Position numbers and translations under genes: made by a program
Notes under the pieces: model-generated
What the model saw: the letters and a program-made list of their open reading frames with translations, nothing else
Told to the model about the DNA's origin: nothing
The model's database searches: none
Part shown: positions 1-9,355 of the stretch, one piece after another
Layout of the letters: every line of letters begins with the position of its first letter
Position numbering within the stretch: position 1 is the first letter of the stretch
Source of the DNA: UBA4416 sp031539425
GTDB taxonomy: Bacteria; Bacteroidota; Bacteroidia; B-17B0; Aurantibacillaceae
Assembly (NCBI GenBank): GCA_031539425.1
Contig: JAVKLI010000061.1
Span: forward strand, 1-33,190
Length of the DNA stretch: 33,190 nt
Direction: 5' to 3'

Positions 1-2575
1 GCAGACCCTAAACTGCTTGCAGGTGTAGGTGAAGCACTCCAAGAATAAATACCATTAATATAATTGGTATTAGCCGTTAAATTAGTGCTTGTAAAAATAC
101 AAATAGAAGACGAAATAGGGCTTAAACCCACCGTCATTTGAATCACCTCTAAAGTTTTAGTAGCTATAGTTTTACATCCTAAGTATTCGTAATTTAGTGT
201 ATAAGTAGTTTGTAAACTAGGGCTTACAGATATGCTGTTACTATTTAAATTTGATGGCATCCAAGTATACGTACCTCCTGCACTATTTGTGAGTACTGAT
301 AATTGAACTGTTTGAGAATTTATACAAATGGAAGGGGTTGATGAAACAATATTTATAGTTATTTGGTTAACCGTAACACTACTAAATGTTTTTTTATTAC
401 ATCCTAAATAAATATAACTTACAGTATAAACTTGACTTGAAGAGGGCGTAATTAGAATAGTATTTGTACTTAATCCTCCTGGAGCCCAATTAAATGTACC
501 ACCTATATAATTTGTAGTTGCTGTTAACACCGTAGGGTTAGATATACAAATATAAGGCGGATCAATAGACACAGTCATTTGATTAACACTTATATTACTT
601 GTTACATTTCTTACACATCCTTGAAATTCATAGTTTAATGAGTAGGTTGTTTGTATAGTAGGACTTATTACAATTTCATTTGTAGTTTGATTTGTTGGCA
701 TCCAAGAATATGTTCCGCCTAATGAATTTGTAATGGCTATTAAACTAGCAGATGAATTAATGCAAATAGTTGATGTAGGTGAAGCAATATCAAGCGTCAT
801 TTGGTTAACACCTATAGTATAAGTAGCTGTTTTTATACAGCCTAATTTATCATAAAACAATGAGTAGGTTGTTTGTACAGTTGGATTAACAACAACATTA
901 TTTGTAAGTAGATTGTTAGGCATCCAAGTGTAGGTGCCCCCTGTAGAGTTTGTAATGGCAGATAAGCTTGATGTAGCACCTAAACAAATGGTAGGAGTTA
1001 AAGATGTAATGTTTAATGTTGTTTGGTTTACAAAAACAGAACTTGTAGCAGATTTAACACAACCTAAATACTCATAATTGATGGTGTACGAACTTAAACT
1101 TATGGGGCTAACAAGCAGATTGTTTGTAACAGTACCTGCGGGAAAAATAGTGTATGTTCCCCCTAAGGAGTTTGTAGTTACCCCTAGGGTTGAAGATCGT
1201 CCCAAACAAATAGAAGCATTTGAAAGACTTAATGACATTTGATTCACAATTACACTACTAGTTACTGTTTTTGAACAGCCATTAAATTCATAATTAACAG
1301 TATATGTTGTTTGCGTTGTAGGGCTAACTAAAACGTTAGTAGTAAAAGTACCTAAAGGTTGAAGGTTATATATTCCTCCTAGTTTATTGGTCTGTAACTC
1401 TAAATCGGTTGAACCCCCACTGCAAATAGAGGGATTACCAGCTGATAATGTCATTTCATTAACAGTTACAGTATAAGTAACATTTTTAATACATCCTAAA
1501 TAATTATATGTTACTGAATATACTGTATTTGCAGTAGGACTCACGGCAATATTGCTAGTTGTTAAATTTGTAGGACTCCATAAATAAGTGCCCCCTAAAG
1601 AATTAGTATTTGCTGATAAACCAACAGCACCATTTAAGCAAATAGATGATGAGGTGGCAGATATACTTAATGAAGGTGAATTAACAAAAACAGTACTTGT
1701 TGTAGTTTTTGTACAGCCTAAATAATTATAATTAATAGTATAAGTTGTTTGAATTGTAGGACTTACAGAAATATTCGAAGTAACGATATTGTTAGGAAGT
1801 AAGGTAAAAGTTCCTCCTGTACTATTTGTGGAGATACCTAAGTTAGACGAATTTTCTAAACAAATTGTTGAATTGCTAGCGCCTAAAGTCATTTGATTAA
1901 TGGAAATTAAAGTTGTGGCTGTTTTTGTGCAACCTAAATATTCGTAATTTAAAGTATATGTTGAGTTTAATGTTGGGCTAACTACAATGCTATTTGTTGT
2001 TTCACTTGAAGGGCTCCATAGATATATTCCACCTAATGAATTAGTTGTTGCTGACAAACTAGCAGAGCTTGAAGCACAAATACTGTTACTTGAAGGTATA
2101 ATACCCAAGGATGTTTGATTTACAGAAATAGCAATTGTACCCATTTTAACACAATTAGCTAGAGTGTAAAAAACAGAATAGGTAGTTGGTATTAATGGAC
2201 TCACGTTAACACTATTGGTTGTATTTCCAATTAATTCCCAGTAATAAGATCCCAAAGCAGAATTTGTTATTACAGATAAGTTGATTAAATTGCCTATACA
2301 CAAAGAAGTAGAGGGTGGTGTTACTATACTTACAGTTGTTTGATTTACATTAATAAAAATAGTTGCTGTTTTAACGCATCCCGAGAACGAATAATTTAAA
2401 GTATAAGTAGTAGATATTGTAGGTTGCGTAACAATATTGCTTGAAGTTGCATTAGAAGGCAACCATTCATAGTTTCCGCCTAAAGATGACGTTGATGAAG
2501 CTAAATTTAATGTGCTATTCATACAAATAGTTGTAGAATTTGACATAATACCAACAGTATGAATTGCAGTTACTT
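1..2575 (-). repeat. Tandem Ig-like repeat array, 11 full units plus one partial
   Basis: Within the giant protein a unit of 208-228 bp (about 69-76 residues) recurs. A V-N-Q-M/T-T boundary motif is encoded near plus positions 134, 361, 571, 798, 1020, 1233, 1452, 1680, 1888, 2112, 2336 and about 2560. Each unit reads roughly: strand, I-C, then TNSLGGTYxW, a V-S-P-T-x-Q-T-T-Y strand, and L-G-C. Every full unit has exactly this one early and one late cysteine, spaced as for an intradomain disulfide. Units are diverged at DNA level rather than identical. They probably form a stalk or ligand-binding rod outside the cell; that role is inferred. Confidence 0.85.
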
Positions 2576-5500
2576 GAACGGTTCTGGTTTGAGTAGCAGA
2601 ACAACCTTCTGCATTTGTAACGGTTAAACTAATTGTTTTTAAACCAATACTTTTGTATTCATATCGAGGGCTTGTAACGGTTGATGTAGCTGCTGGTTCA
2701 TTAAAATTCCAATGATAAGTAGCAGGGAGCGGTGCAGCCGTACTTGTATTTATAGTTTGTAAAACGTGTCCACAATTGATAGTTGAAGTAAAATTGGCAT
2801 TAGGAATTGGACTAATTGCAAACTTAATGGTAGTATAGCTTTTAGATCCTAAATGCGTTACTGCAAAAAAAGAATAGGTTGTAACGTTTGTAGTTACTGT
2901 AGGTAAGCCGGTAATATCACCAGTTAATTTATTAAAAATTAATCCTGTTGGTAAAGCAGGCGTAATACTTAAATTTATTGGTTGTGTAATCATTCTAATT
3001 GTATGATTACCATAATCTGCTATATAAATTAAACCATTGGAATCCATCGAAATACCGTAAGGGTAATTAAACTTGGCATTAAATGCAGAGCCATTTGTAG
3101 TTCCAAACCTTTGCCCTGGAGCTCCAGGTAACCTACCAGCATACATCAACACTTCATTATTACTTAAATTAACTTTTCTAATACAATGATTGCCATAATC
3201 TGCCACAATTAAATAATCAGAACGATGCCACTTAATTCCAGCTGGATAATAAAATTGAGCTGCTGTACCTATACCGTCTAATAAACCTTGTGATGATCCT
3301 GCAATGATTGACGCTTGACCAGAAGTGTTTATTTTTTTTATAACGCTAGTGAAAAATTCTGTAACGTATAAATTACCTACGCTATCAATTGTAATACCTG
3401 TTGGTTTGTTTAATACTGAACTAGTAGTAACAGTAGTAACAGCTCCTAATGGGGTTATTTTTCGTATCACATTGTTTTCATAATCTGTAACAAATAAATT
3501 ACCTAAATTATCAATAACAATATCTTTTGGGCTATTAAATAAAGCAAGAGTTCCAGTGCTATTTACATAGTTAGGATTACCATTACCTGCAATAGTAGTT
3601 ACAGAGCCTGTGGGTGATATTTTTCTAATGGCATGATTTTCATTATCTACTACATATAAATTTCCACTAGGGTCAATTATGATACCTATAGGTTTGTGAA
3701 ATTGAGCAACTGTACCTATTCCGTCTTTTAAACCTGCAATCCCTGTACCTGCAAAAGTTGAAACTACTCCTGTTGATGAGATTTTTCTTATACAATGATT
3801 AAACGCATCGCAAACATATTGATTGCCATAGCCATCAAGCACAACACCCATTGGAGTGTTAAATTGAGCATTTAAATTTTGGGCATTTATAAATCCATCT
3901 TGAGATGGCATACCTGCTAATAATGATACAGTAGGTATTGGGGCAATTGGAGATAATATAAGGTTGGGAAATGGACTACCAAAACAATATACTAAATTAG
4001 GAGTTGGTGTATAAGAAAAACTACTCAAGATGTTAATATCCTTATTCATTTGAGAGGTGCAGCCAACAGAATTAGTAACCGAAAACTGCAAAGTTTTTAC
4101 GCCTGAATTTTGATAGATATAGGTTGGATTTTCAACATTTGATGTGGCATCATTTTCTCCTAATGTCCATGAAAAAACAGCAGGTAATGGACTAACTGTA
4201 TTATTACTACTTATACTCATACTATAACCATTAATAAAAGCTATATAATTTAAAACAGGTTTAGCATTTACTAGTATAGGTAAAGTGGCGTATTCTAAGA
4301 TATTTTCATTATTTAAAGCGGTAATTGTGTACACTGTATTAGAAGTTTCATTTTCAGGAATGCCTTCAATAGCACCAGTAGCATAATTAAACAAAACACC
4401 AGGAGGTAGATTAGGAGCAATTGAATAAGTATTTACCGGAGCTATTTTTCGGATAGTATGATTACCTAAATCTGCTAAAAAAATATTATTAGTAGGATCA
4501 ACAGTAATACCATAGTTTGCGCCAAACTGAGCCGCAGTAGCAAATCCATCAGCACTTCCATCAATAGTGCCAGCTATAGTACTTACTTGAGCGTTAAAAG
4601 TAATAAATCTTATTTTTTTATTTCCAGTTTCACTTACGTATAAATTGTTTCTATTATCAATAGAAATAAATGATGGTAAATAAAATCGAGCATTTATACC
4701 TGTGTCATCAACATAACCAGAAGAAAATGCAGATCCTGCAAATGTAGTTACGTTTAAAGTAGGAGTAATTTTACGTATAGTGTTATTGGTTTGATCTGCT
4801 ATATATAAATTTCCGATATTATCAACAGTAATACCATTTGGATTATTAAATCGAGCTGATAAACCAACGCCATCTACACTTCCACTTACTCCTACAACAC
4901 CTGCTATAGTAGTTACATTCTTGGACGGTGTAATTTTTCTAATGGTATGATTAAAAAAATCGGTTACATAAATATTATCAGCGGCGTCTACGGCTAAACC
5001 TTTAGGTCCGTTAAAACTTGCAGCCGTACCTATACCATCTGCTGACCCTGCCGACCCCGATCCCGCAAATGTTGTTACATTAAGGAATGGATCAATTTTT
5101 CGGATAACATGATTGTTACAATCTGCCACATATAAGTTGCCAGACTGATCCATTACCATGCCTTGTGGGCTATTAAACATAGCTGAAGAGCCAACAGCAT
5201 TTACAAAACCAATAGTATTAAAGGTTCCAGCAATTAGCCCTACATCCCCACTAACAGTTATTTTTCTAATAACATGATTCCCAGATTCTGAAACGTATAA
5301 TTCACCATTTTTACCTCTTAAAATATGTGAAGGTAAATTAAAACGCGCAAATGTGCCATTAGCATTTGTATTACCTTGAAACCCAGATTTACCAGCTATG
5401 GTACTAACACTCCAAGTTGTAAATACAGGAAATAAGGTTGACGTGGGAATAACATCCCCTAGACAAAATACAGTGCCGATGGTTGGAGAGTACGCTATTG

Positions 5501-6656
5501 ACGAGCGAATTTGAATTATTTTTGAAATTGATGCAGTGCACCCCACCGAATTTGTAATTACTAAAGTGATGGTTTTTGAACCATTACTTGGGTAATTGTA
5601 GCTTGCATTTATAGTATTAAATGTACCTAAGGGTGCGTCAAAACTCCAAGCATAATTTATAGGTAAAGCAGCAATCGAACCAGTACTTTGAGCGGTAATA
5701 CTTCGTGCATTTGCTGATAAGCTAAAGTCGTTTACTAACAGGGGTAAAACCTCAAAGGTTATTGTAGTATAGGTTGTTTGAACGGAGTTAGTTGCACTCA
5801 CAGTATATGTTGTATATGGAGAAGCAACTGCTGAAACTCCTGATAAATTTCCATCTGACAAATTAAATGTAATACCCATTGGCAATGTTGGTAAAATATT
5901 TAAAGTCCAATTTGAATTTAGTGTAGGTAACATGAGACTATTAACCGTTGTTTGTTTTGCACAATGTGTTTTGGGTACATTTGGTGAATACCCAATGTCA
6001 AATATGTTAATGGTTTTAGTTACAGAGGATTTACACCCCCCAGCGTTAGTTACAGTTAGTGTAATAACTTTTAAGCCTGTACTTGGGTAAGTAACTGTAG
6101 GGTTAGCTCCAGCTAATGTACCAATAGGAACTCCAAAATTCCATAGATAATTAGCAGAAGCGCTATTTAAAATACTGGTATTGCTGGTAAATAAATTTAA
6201 CCCATTAGTTGTAACTATAAAGTTTGGAGAAGGTAAATAAGTGACGCTAAATGAAATAATTGTAATTGAAGTTGTTTCAGTTACTTGGGCTGTACCAGTT
6301 CCCTTAGTTCTATAAGCACCAATAGTATAAGTTCTATTTGGCATGTCAGTTGTAGGTGAACCAATTATTGATCCATTTGCACTATTAAAGCTAACACCAG
6401 CAGGTAATAAGGCGGTAGGCTTTATTGTAAAAGTCCAAGCACTAAGTGTAGCAGTAGGCGCATATGTATTAAGGTTGGGATCTATTACAAAATTTAAAGT
6501 TGTTTCCCCCACACAATAGCTACCATTACTGGTTGGTGTATAACTTATAGACAAGGTTTGAGAATTTAATTGACAATTCAAAAACAACATAATAAGAGAT
6601 ACGAAAAAAAACTTTTTTCGAAATCCTAATTGATTTATGGCTTTTAATGTTTTCAG
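1..6656 (-). CDS. Giant secreted multidomain protein (He_PIG, PKD, NHL and tandem Ig-like repeats), partial
   Basis: An open frame without a stop runs from about 6656 to the left edge (about 2,218 residues, C-terminus missing). A basic stretch (FRKK) and a hydrophobic segment (FFFVSLIMLFLN) form a signal peptide. Domains then follow: He_PIG-type Ig-like (~6240-6540), PKD (~6010-6240), He_PIG (~5740-6000), PKD (~5510-5740), a He_PIG interrupted by six NHL repeats (~4260-5510), PKD (~4020-4260), a second interrupted He_PIG (~2800-4000), PKD (~2570-2800), then tandem Ig-like units to the edge. PKD domains show the W-x-F and Y-x-x-x-G-x-K-x-I-x-L pattern. This resembles Bacteroidota surface proteins exported by the T9SS, whose sorting domain would lie outside the window. 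No ATG precedes the signal peptide: the frame's first ATG is at 6590, inside the hydrophobic segment. I provisionally use CTG at 6656; ATT at 6674 is another option. Binding partner unknown. Confidence 0.85.
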   Translation of the reverse strand, partial: MKTLKAINQLGFRKKFFFVSLIMLFLNCQLNSQTLSISYTPTSNGSYCVGETTLNFVIDPNLNTYAPTATLSAWTFTIKPTALLPAGVSFNSANGSIIGSPTTDMPNRTYTIGAYRTKGTGTAQVTETTSITIISFSVTYLPSPNFIVTTNGLNLFTSNTSILNSASANYLWNFGVPIGTLAGANPTVTYPSTGLKVITLTVTNAGGCKSSVTKTINIFDIGYSPNVPKTHCAKQTTVNSLMLPTLNSNWTLNILPTLPMGITFNLSDGNLSGVSAVASPYTTYTVSATNSVQTTYTTITFEVLPLLVNDFSLSANARSITAQSTGSIAALPINYAWSFDAPLGTFNTINASYNYPSNGSKTITLVITNSVGCTASISKIIQIRSSIAYSPTIGTVFCLGDVIPTSTLFPVFTTWSVSTIAGKSGFQGNTNANGTFARFNLPSHILRGKNGELYVSESGNHVIRKITVSGDVGLIAGTFNTIGFVNAVGSSAMFNSPQGMVMDQSGNLYVADCNNHVIRKIDPFLNVTTFAGSGSAGSADGIGTAASFNGPKGLAVDAADNIYVTDFFNHTIRKITPSKNVTTIAGVVGVSGSVDGVGLSARFNNPNGITVDNIGNLYIADQTNNTIRKITPTLNVTTFAGSAFSSGYVDDTGINARFYLPSFISIDNRNNLYVSETGNKKIRFITFNAQVSTIAGTIDGSADGFATAAQFGANYGITVDPTNNIFLADLGNHTIRKIAPVNTYSIAPNLPPGVLFNYATGAIEGIPENETSNTVYTITALNNENILEYATLPILVNAKPVLNYIAFINGYSMSISSNNTVSPLPAVFSWTLGENDATSNVENPTYIYQNSGVKTLQFSVTNSVGCTSQMNKDINILSSFSYTPTPNLVYCFGSPFPNLILSPIAPIPTVSLLAGMPSQDGFINAQNLNAQFNTPMGVVLDGYGNQYVCDAFNHCIRKISSTGVVSTFAGTGIAGLKDGIGTVAQFHKPIGIIIDPSGNLYVVDNENHAIRKISPTGSVTTIAGNGNPNYVNSTGTLALFNSPKDIVIDNLGNLFVTDYENNVIRKITPLGAVTTVTTSSVLNKPTGITIDSVGNLYVTEFFTSVIKKINTSGQASIIAGSSQGLLDGIGTAAQFYYPAGIKWHRSDYLIVADYGNHCIRKVNLSNNEVLMYAGRLPGAPGQRFGTTNGSAFNAKFNYPYGISMDSNGLIYIADYGNHTIRMITQPINLSITPALPTGLIFNKLTGDITGLPTVTTNVTTYSFFAVTHLGSKSYTTIKFAISPIPNANFTSTINCGHVLQTINTSTAAPLPATYHWNFNEPAATSTVTSPRYEYKSIGLKTISLTVTNAEGCSATQTRTVQVTAIHTVGIMSNSTTICMNSTLNLASSTSSLGGNYEWLPSNATSSNIVTQPTISTTYTLNYSFSGCVKTATIFINVNQTTVSIVTPPSTSLCIGNLINLSVITNSALGSYYWELIGNTTNSVNVSPLIPTTYSVFYTLANCVKMGTIAISVNQTSLGIIPSSNSICASSSASLSATTNSLGGIYLWSPSSETTNSIVVSPTLNSTYTLNYEYLGCTKTATTLISINQMTLGASNSTICLENSSNLGISTNSTGGTFTLLPNNIVTSNISVSPTIQTTYTINYNYLGCTKTTTSTVFVNSPSLSISATSSSICLNGAVGLSANTNSLGGTYLWSPTNLTTSNIAVSPTANTVYSVTYNYLGCIKNVTYTVTVNEMTLSAGNPSICSGGSTDLELQTNKLGGIYNLQPLGTFTTNVLVSPTTQTTYTVNYEFNGCSKTVTSSVIVNQMSLSLSNASICLGRSSTLGVTTNSLGGTYTIFPAGTVTNNLLVSPISLSSYTINYEYLGCVKSATSSVFVNQTTLNITSLTPTICLGATSSLSAITNSTGGTYTWMPNNLLTNNVVVNPTVQTTYSLFYDKLGCIKTATYTIGVNQMTLDIASPTSTICINSSASLIAITNSLGGTYSWMPTNQTTNEIVISPTIQTTYSLNYEFQGCVRNVTSNISVNQMTVSIDPPYICISNPTVLTATTNYIGGTFNWAPGGLSTNTILITPSSSQVYTVSYIYLGCNKKTFSSVTVNQITINIVSSTPSICINSQTVQLSVLTNSAGGTYTWMPSNLNSNSISVSPSLQTTYTLNYEYLGCKTIATKTLEVIQMTVGLSPISSSICIFTSTNLTANTNYINGIYSWSASPTPASSLGS
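2985..3940 (-). repeat. Second NHL-repeat block, six repeats, predicted beta-propeller
   Basis: Six successive repeats follow the NHL pattern (AGxxxxxG..DG..A.F..P.G...D..GN.YVAD..NH.IRKI). Recognisable starts are LAGMPSQ, FAGTGIAG, IAGNGNPN, a shortened VTTSSVLN repeat, IAGSSQGL and YAGRLPGA. NHL repeats fold as six-bladed propellers in characterised proteins, so one complete propeller is expected. It lies between two pieces that together look like a He_PIG Ig-like domain. The fourth repeat lacks the usual AG..DG segment. Confidence 0.8.
4445..5412 (-). repeat. First NHL-repeat block, six repeats, predicted beta-propeller
   Basis: Six repeats begin with IAGKSGFQ, IAGTFNTI, FAGSGSAG, IAGVVGVS, FAGSAFSS and IAGTIDGS, each ending in a version of NHxIRKI (for example GNHVIRKI, NNHVIRKI, GNKKIRFI). 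The count matches a six-bladed NHL propeller. As with the second block, the Ig-like sequence before it (ending near TLFPVFTTW) seems to continue after it (TYSIAPNLPPGV), so the propeller appears nested in that domain. Confidence 0.8.
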
Positions 6657-6664
6657 TTCAAATA

Positions 6665-8314
6665 TTAATTTAATGTTATTACTCTATCCATCTGGCGTAA
6701 GGTAGATTCTCTATGGCTGATAACAATGGTCGTTTTGTTTTTCATAATGGTTTGTAAAGAAGTTAAAATAGCCTCTTCAGTTTCTATATCTACTGCCGAT
6801 AGGCAATCGTCTAATATTAATATTTTAGGGTTTGATATAAGAGCCCTAGCAATACTAATACGCTGTTTTTGCCCACCAGATAGGGTAATTCCACGCTCAC
6901 CAATAATTGTATCAAACTGATTAGGAAAACTCATAATATTATCATACACGCCTGCATCTTTAGCGGCTTGGTGTATCATACTATCTGTATAATGTTTTTG
7001 GGTAGAAAAAGCGATATTGTTTTTAATAGTATCCGAAAACAAAAATACATCTTGCGGCACATAACCTATTTGCTGCCTTAAATAATGTACATCATAATAC
7101 TTAATATTTATTGAACTTAAAAAAATACCACCTTCATTGACATCATACAAACGGGGAATTAAATTAGCTATGGTAGATTTACCTGTACCTACACGTCCCA
7201 TGACGCCTAGCTTTTCACCTGCTCTAATGTTTAAATTATAATTCTTTAATACGGTAATGCCGCTATCGGGGTAAGTAAATGTAACTGATCTAAATTCTAT
7301 AGACCCATCAATTGGATGTATTTGAAGATGTTCATTTGTAATTGATGAGGTTGTAGTTAAAAATTCATTAATCCTTGTTTGAGACGCCGTTGCACGTTGT
7401 ATAAGTGATGTAACCCAACCTAATGATGCAAAGGGCCATGTAAGCTTATAAACAAAAGTTATAAAAGCAGCAATGTCGCCAGAAGTAATATCACCTAACA
7501 CCACTTTATAACCACCATACCACACGGTGCCTAAAATGCTAATCCCTATCATCAATATCATTACCGGAAAAAATAAAGCTTCAGTATAGGTTAAATTAAT
7601 ATTTAACTTTTTATATTGTAAATTCATATTATCTAATCCATTGCAATAATGCGCCTCTCGGTTATAAGATTTAATAACCCTAATAGCAGAGAATGTTTCT
7701 TGTGCCTGCGTTGTAATTTTTGATAACTGCTGTTGCACTTTATTACTTTTTTTATTGATGGTGTTAGATACCCTGTATATAACATAAGCTAGTAAAGGTA
7801 ATGGAATAAAAACAATAACAGATAATTCCCAATTAATACTAAACATAAAAAACAACACCGTAACAATAGTAGCCACTGTGTTTATCAAATACATAATAGA
7901 TGGCCCGGTGTACATCCGCACTTTTCCTACATCTTCACTAATTCGGTTCATTAAATCACCTACAGAATTACCTTTATAAAAGGTAGCATCTAAGGTTTGA
8001 TAATGCTTATAAATAGCATTTTTTTGGTCATATTCAATGTGCCTACTCATTACAATTAAAGTTTGACGCATCAAAAACAAAAAGAAACCACTAATTAAAG
8101 CTAATCCAAGCAATATACCTCCAAAATAAAAAAATTCACCTACCTGTGGCACTTGATTAGAATTAACTAAAGCTATAATGCTATCTGTAGCATCGCCTAT
8201 TACCTTACCCTGATACACCGAAAAAACACAAGATAAAACAACAAACAACGCGCCCAACATTAAGTGCCATTTGTATTTAAAAAAATATAGATTAACGGAG
8301 GCTAATGATCCCAT
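6665..8314 (-). CDS. ABC exporter half-transporter, MdlA-like degenerate subunit, C-terminally short
   Basis: A 549-residue half-transporter: six-helix exporter membrane domain (about 1-310) fused to a nucleotide-binding domain (about 335-549). Walker A is GRVGTGKST (373-381), the signature is LSGGQ (478-482), Walker B is ILILD ending at D502, and the switch histidine is H534. The catalytic carboxylate position holds Asp503 (LDDCLSAVD) instead of Glu, as in MdlA and TM287, the degenerate halves of heterodimeric exporters. The likely partner is the MdlB-like protein at 17585-19351. The protein stops at DRVITLN, about 35-40 residues before the usual end (family members run to about 580-590 and include the strand and tail after the H-loop). 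It starts 2 nt after the arginase stop codon. Substrate is not predictable. Confidence 0.85.
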   Translation of the reverse strand: MGSLASVNLYFFKYKWHLMLGALFVVLSCVFSVYQGKVIGDATDSIIALVNSNQVPQVGEFFYFGGILLGLALISGFFLFLMRQTLIVMSRHIEYDQKNAIYKHYQTLDATFYKGNSVGDLMNRISEDVGKVRMYTGPSIMYLINTVATIVTVLFFMFSINWELSVIVFIPLPLLAYVIYRVSNTINKKSNKVQQQLSKITTQAQETFSAIRVIKSYNREAHYCNGLDNMNLQYKKLNINLTYTEALFFPVMILMIGISILGTVWYGGYKVVLGDITSGDIAAFITFVYKLTWPFASLGWVTSLIQRATASQTRINEFLTTTSSITNEHLQIHPIDGSIEFRSVTFTYPDSGITVLKNYNLNIRAGEKLGVMGRVGTGKSTIANLIPRLYDVNEGGIFLSSINIKYYDVHYLRQQIGYVPQDVFLFSDTIKNNIAFSTQKHYTDSMIHQAAKDAGVYDNIMSFPNQFDTIIGERGITLSGGQKQRISIARALISNPKILILDDCLSAVDIETEEAILTSLQTIMKNKTTIVISHRESTLRQMDRVITLN

Positions 8315-8316
8315 TT

Positions 8317-9270
8317 TTAAAAATCGTTATTTAATTGGTTGGTTGCTTTTTGTAATATTTCAAAGCTGTTCTCAGCCATTAAATTTTCTTTATCTAAGGT
8401 TGGGTTTATTTCTACCATTTCAAAACAGGTAATTTTTTTACTTCTCAAAATATAATAAATTAAATTGCCTGCCTCTTTTTCTGTTATACCATTTGGCACA
8501 GGTGTTCCGGTGCCGCTGCTAATACGGCTATCCATACTATCCACATCAAAGCTCACATAAATTAAATCACAATGGTCTAAATAATTCAATGCTTCAATAG
8601 CCACGCGTTCCACTGCTTTTTTACGTATTTCTTGCAAGTTAATTACCTTTACTTTATTAATTTTTAATAAAAACTCTTCGGGAGGTTCAAAGTCTCTGAG
8701 GGCAATAAACACCAAATCATTGTAATTAATTTTAGGGCTTATACCCCCCATTTTTTTTAATTTTTCCCAATATTCAATCGTTTCATCATCAGGTTTATTT
8801 TGTTGCCTGCCTTTGTTATCCTCTGCCAATACACAGGCTAAAGGCATGCCGTGCATATTACCGCTTGGCGTGGTGTATGGTGAGTGTAAATCGGCGTGAG
8901 CATCAATCCATATTACACCAAGTTTTTTATCAGGATATGCCATTTTAATACCACTAATGGTACCTAAGGCAGAGCTATGATCTCCTGCAAGTACTAACGG
9001 AATTTCATTTTTTAAAAGTGTTTTTTTTACGGTATCTGCCAATCTTTCGTTAAGCGCATAAATGCCTTTTATCCTTTTGGCATAATCGTTTACAATAGGC
9101 TCAAGTAATAAATGATTTTCGTTTGGCACTTCTACTGATTTAATTTTTTTAAAAAAATTACTTCCAAAATCTAAGGCTGCAATTTTAATAGCATCTACCC
9201 CCATGCTAGCACCCCTAGTACCCGCGCCAATTTCACTTTTTACTTCTATAATTTTAATTGTTTTTATCAT
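8317..9270 (-). CDS. Arginase (ureohydrolase family)
   Basis: Predicted Mn-dependent hydrolase cleaving arginine to ornithine and urea in the cytoplasm. With the start at 9270 the protein has 317 residues and begins MIKTIKIIEVKSEIGAGTRG. The family motifs are present: GDHS at 96-99, DAHAD at 123-127 with a following LHS, and SFDVDSMD further on, supplying the six metal ligands (H98, D123, H125, D127 and the two Asp of SFDVD). The frame stays open to an ATG at 9324, but those 18 extra residues precede the conserved first strand, so I prefer 9270. It reads divergently from recF and lies 2 nt before the ABC gene, suggesting one transcript. Agmatinase or another ureohydrolase is possible; the EIGAGTRGAS N-terminus favours arginase. 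Confidence 0.8.
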   Translation of the reverse strand: MIKTIKIIEVKSEIGAGTRGASMGVDAIKIAALDFGSNFFKKIKSVEVPNENHLLLEPIVNDYAKRIKGIYALNERLADTVKKTLLKNEIPLVLAGDHSSALGTISGIKMAYPDKKLGVIWIDAHADLHSPYTTPSGNMHGMPLACVLAEDNKGRQQNKPDDETIEYWEKLKKMGGISPKINYNDLVFIALRDFEPPEEFLLKINKVKVINLQEIRKKAVERVAIEALNYLDHCDLIYVSFDVDSMDSRISSGTGTPVPNGITEKEAGNLIYYILRSKKITCFEMVEINPTLDKENLMAENSFEILQKATNQLNNDF

Positions 9271-9355
9271 ACTTTTTAAAAAAGTCTTTAAATTTAGCAC
9301 TATTTTGCCAATATTTATACGCATTTACTTATTGAAAAAAATGTAACTTAAGCGC

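Noticed and set aside
9271..9324. N-terminal extension of the arginase to the ATG at 9324
   Set aside because: The 18 extra residues do not look like the family and would use most of the divergent spacer with recF; the ATG at 9270 gives the normal N-terminus.
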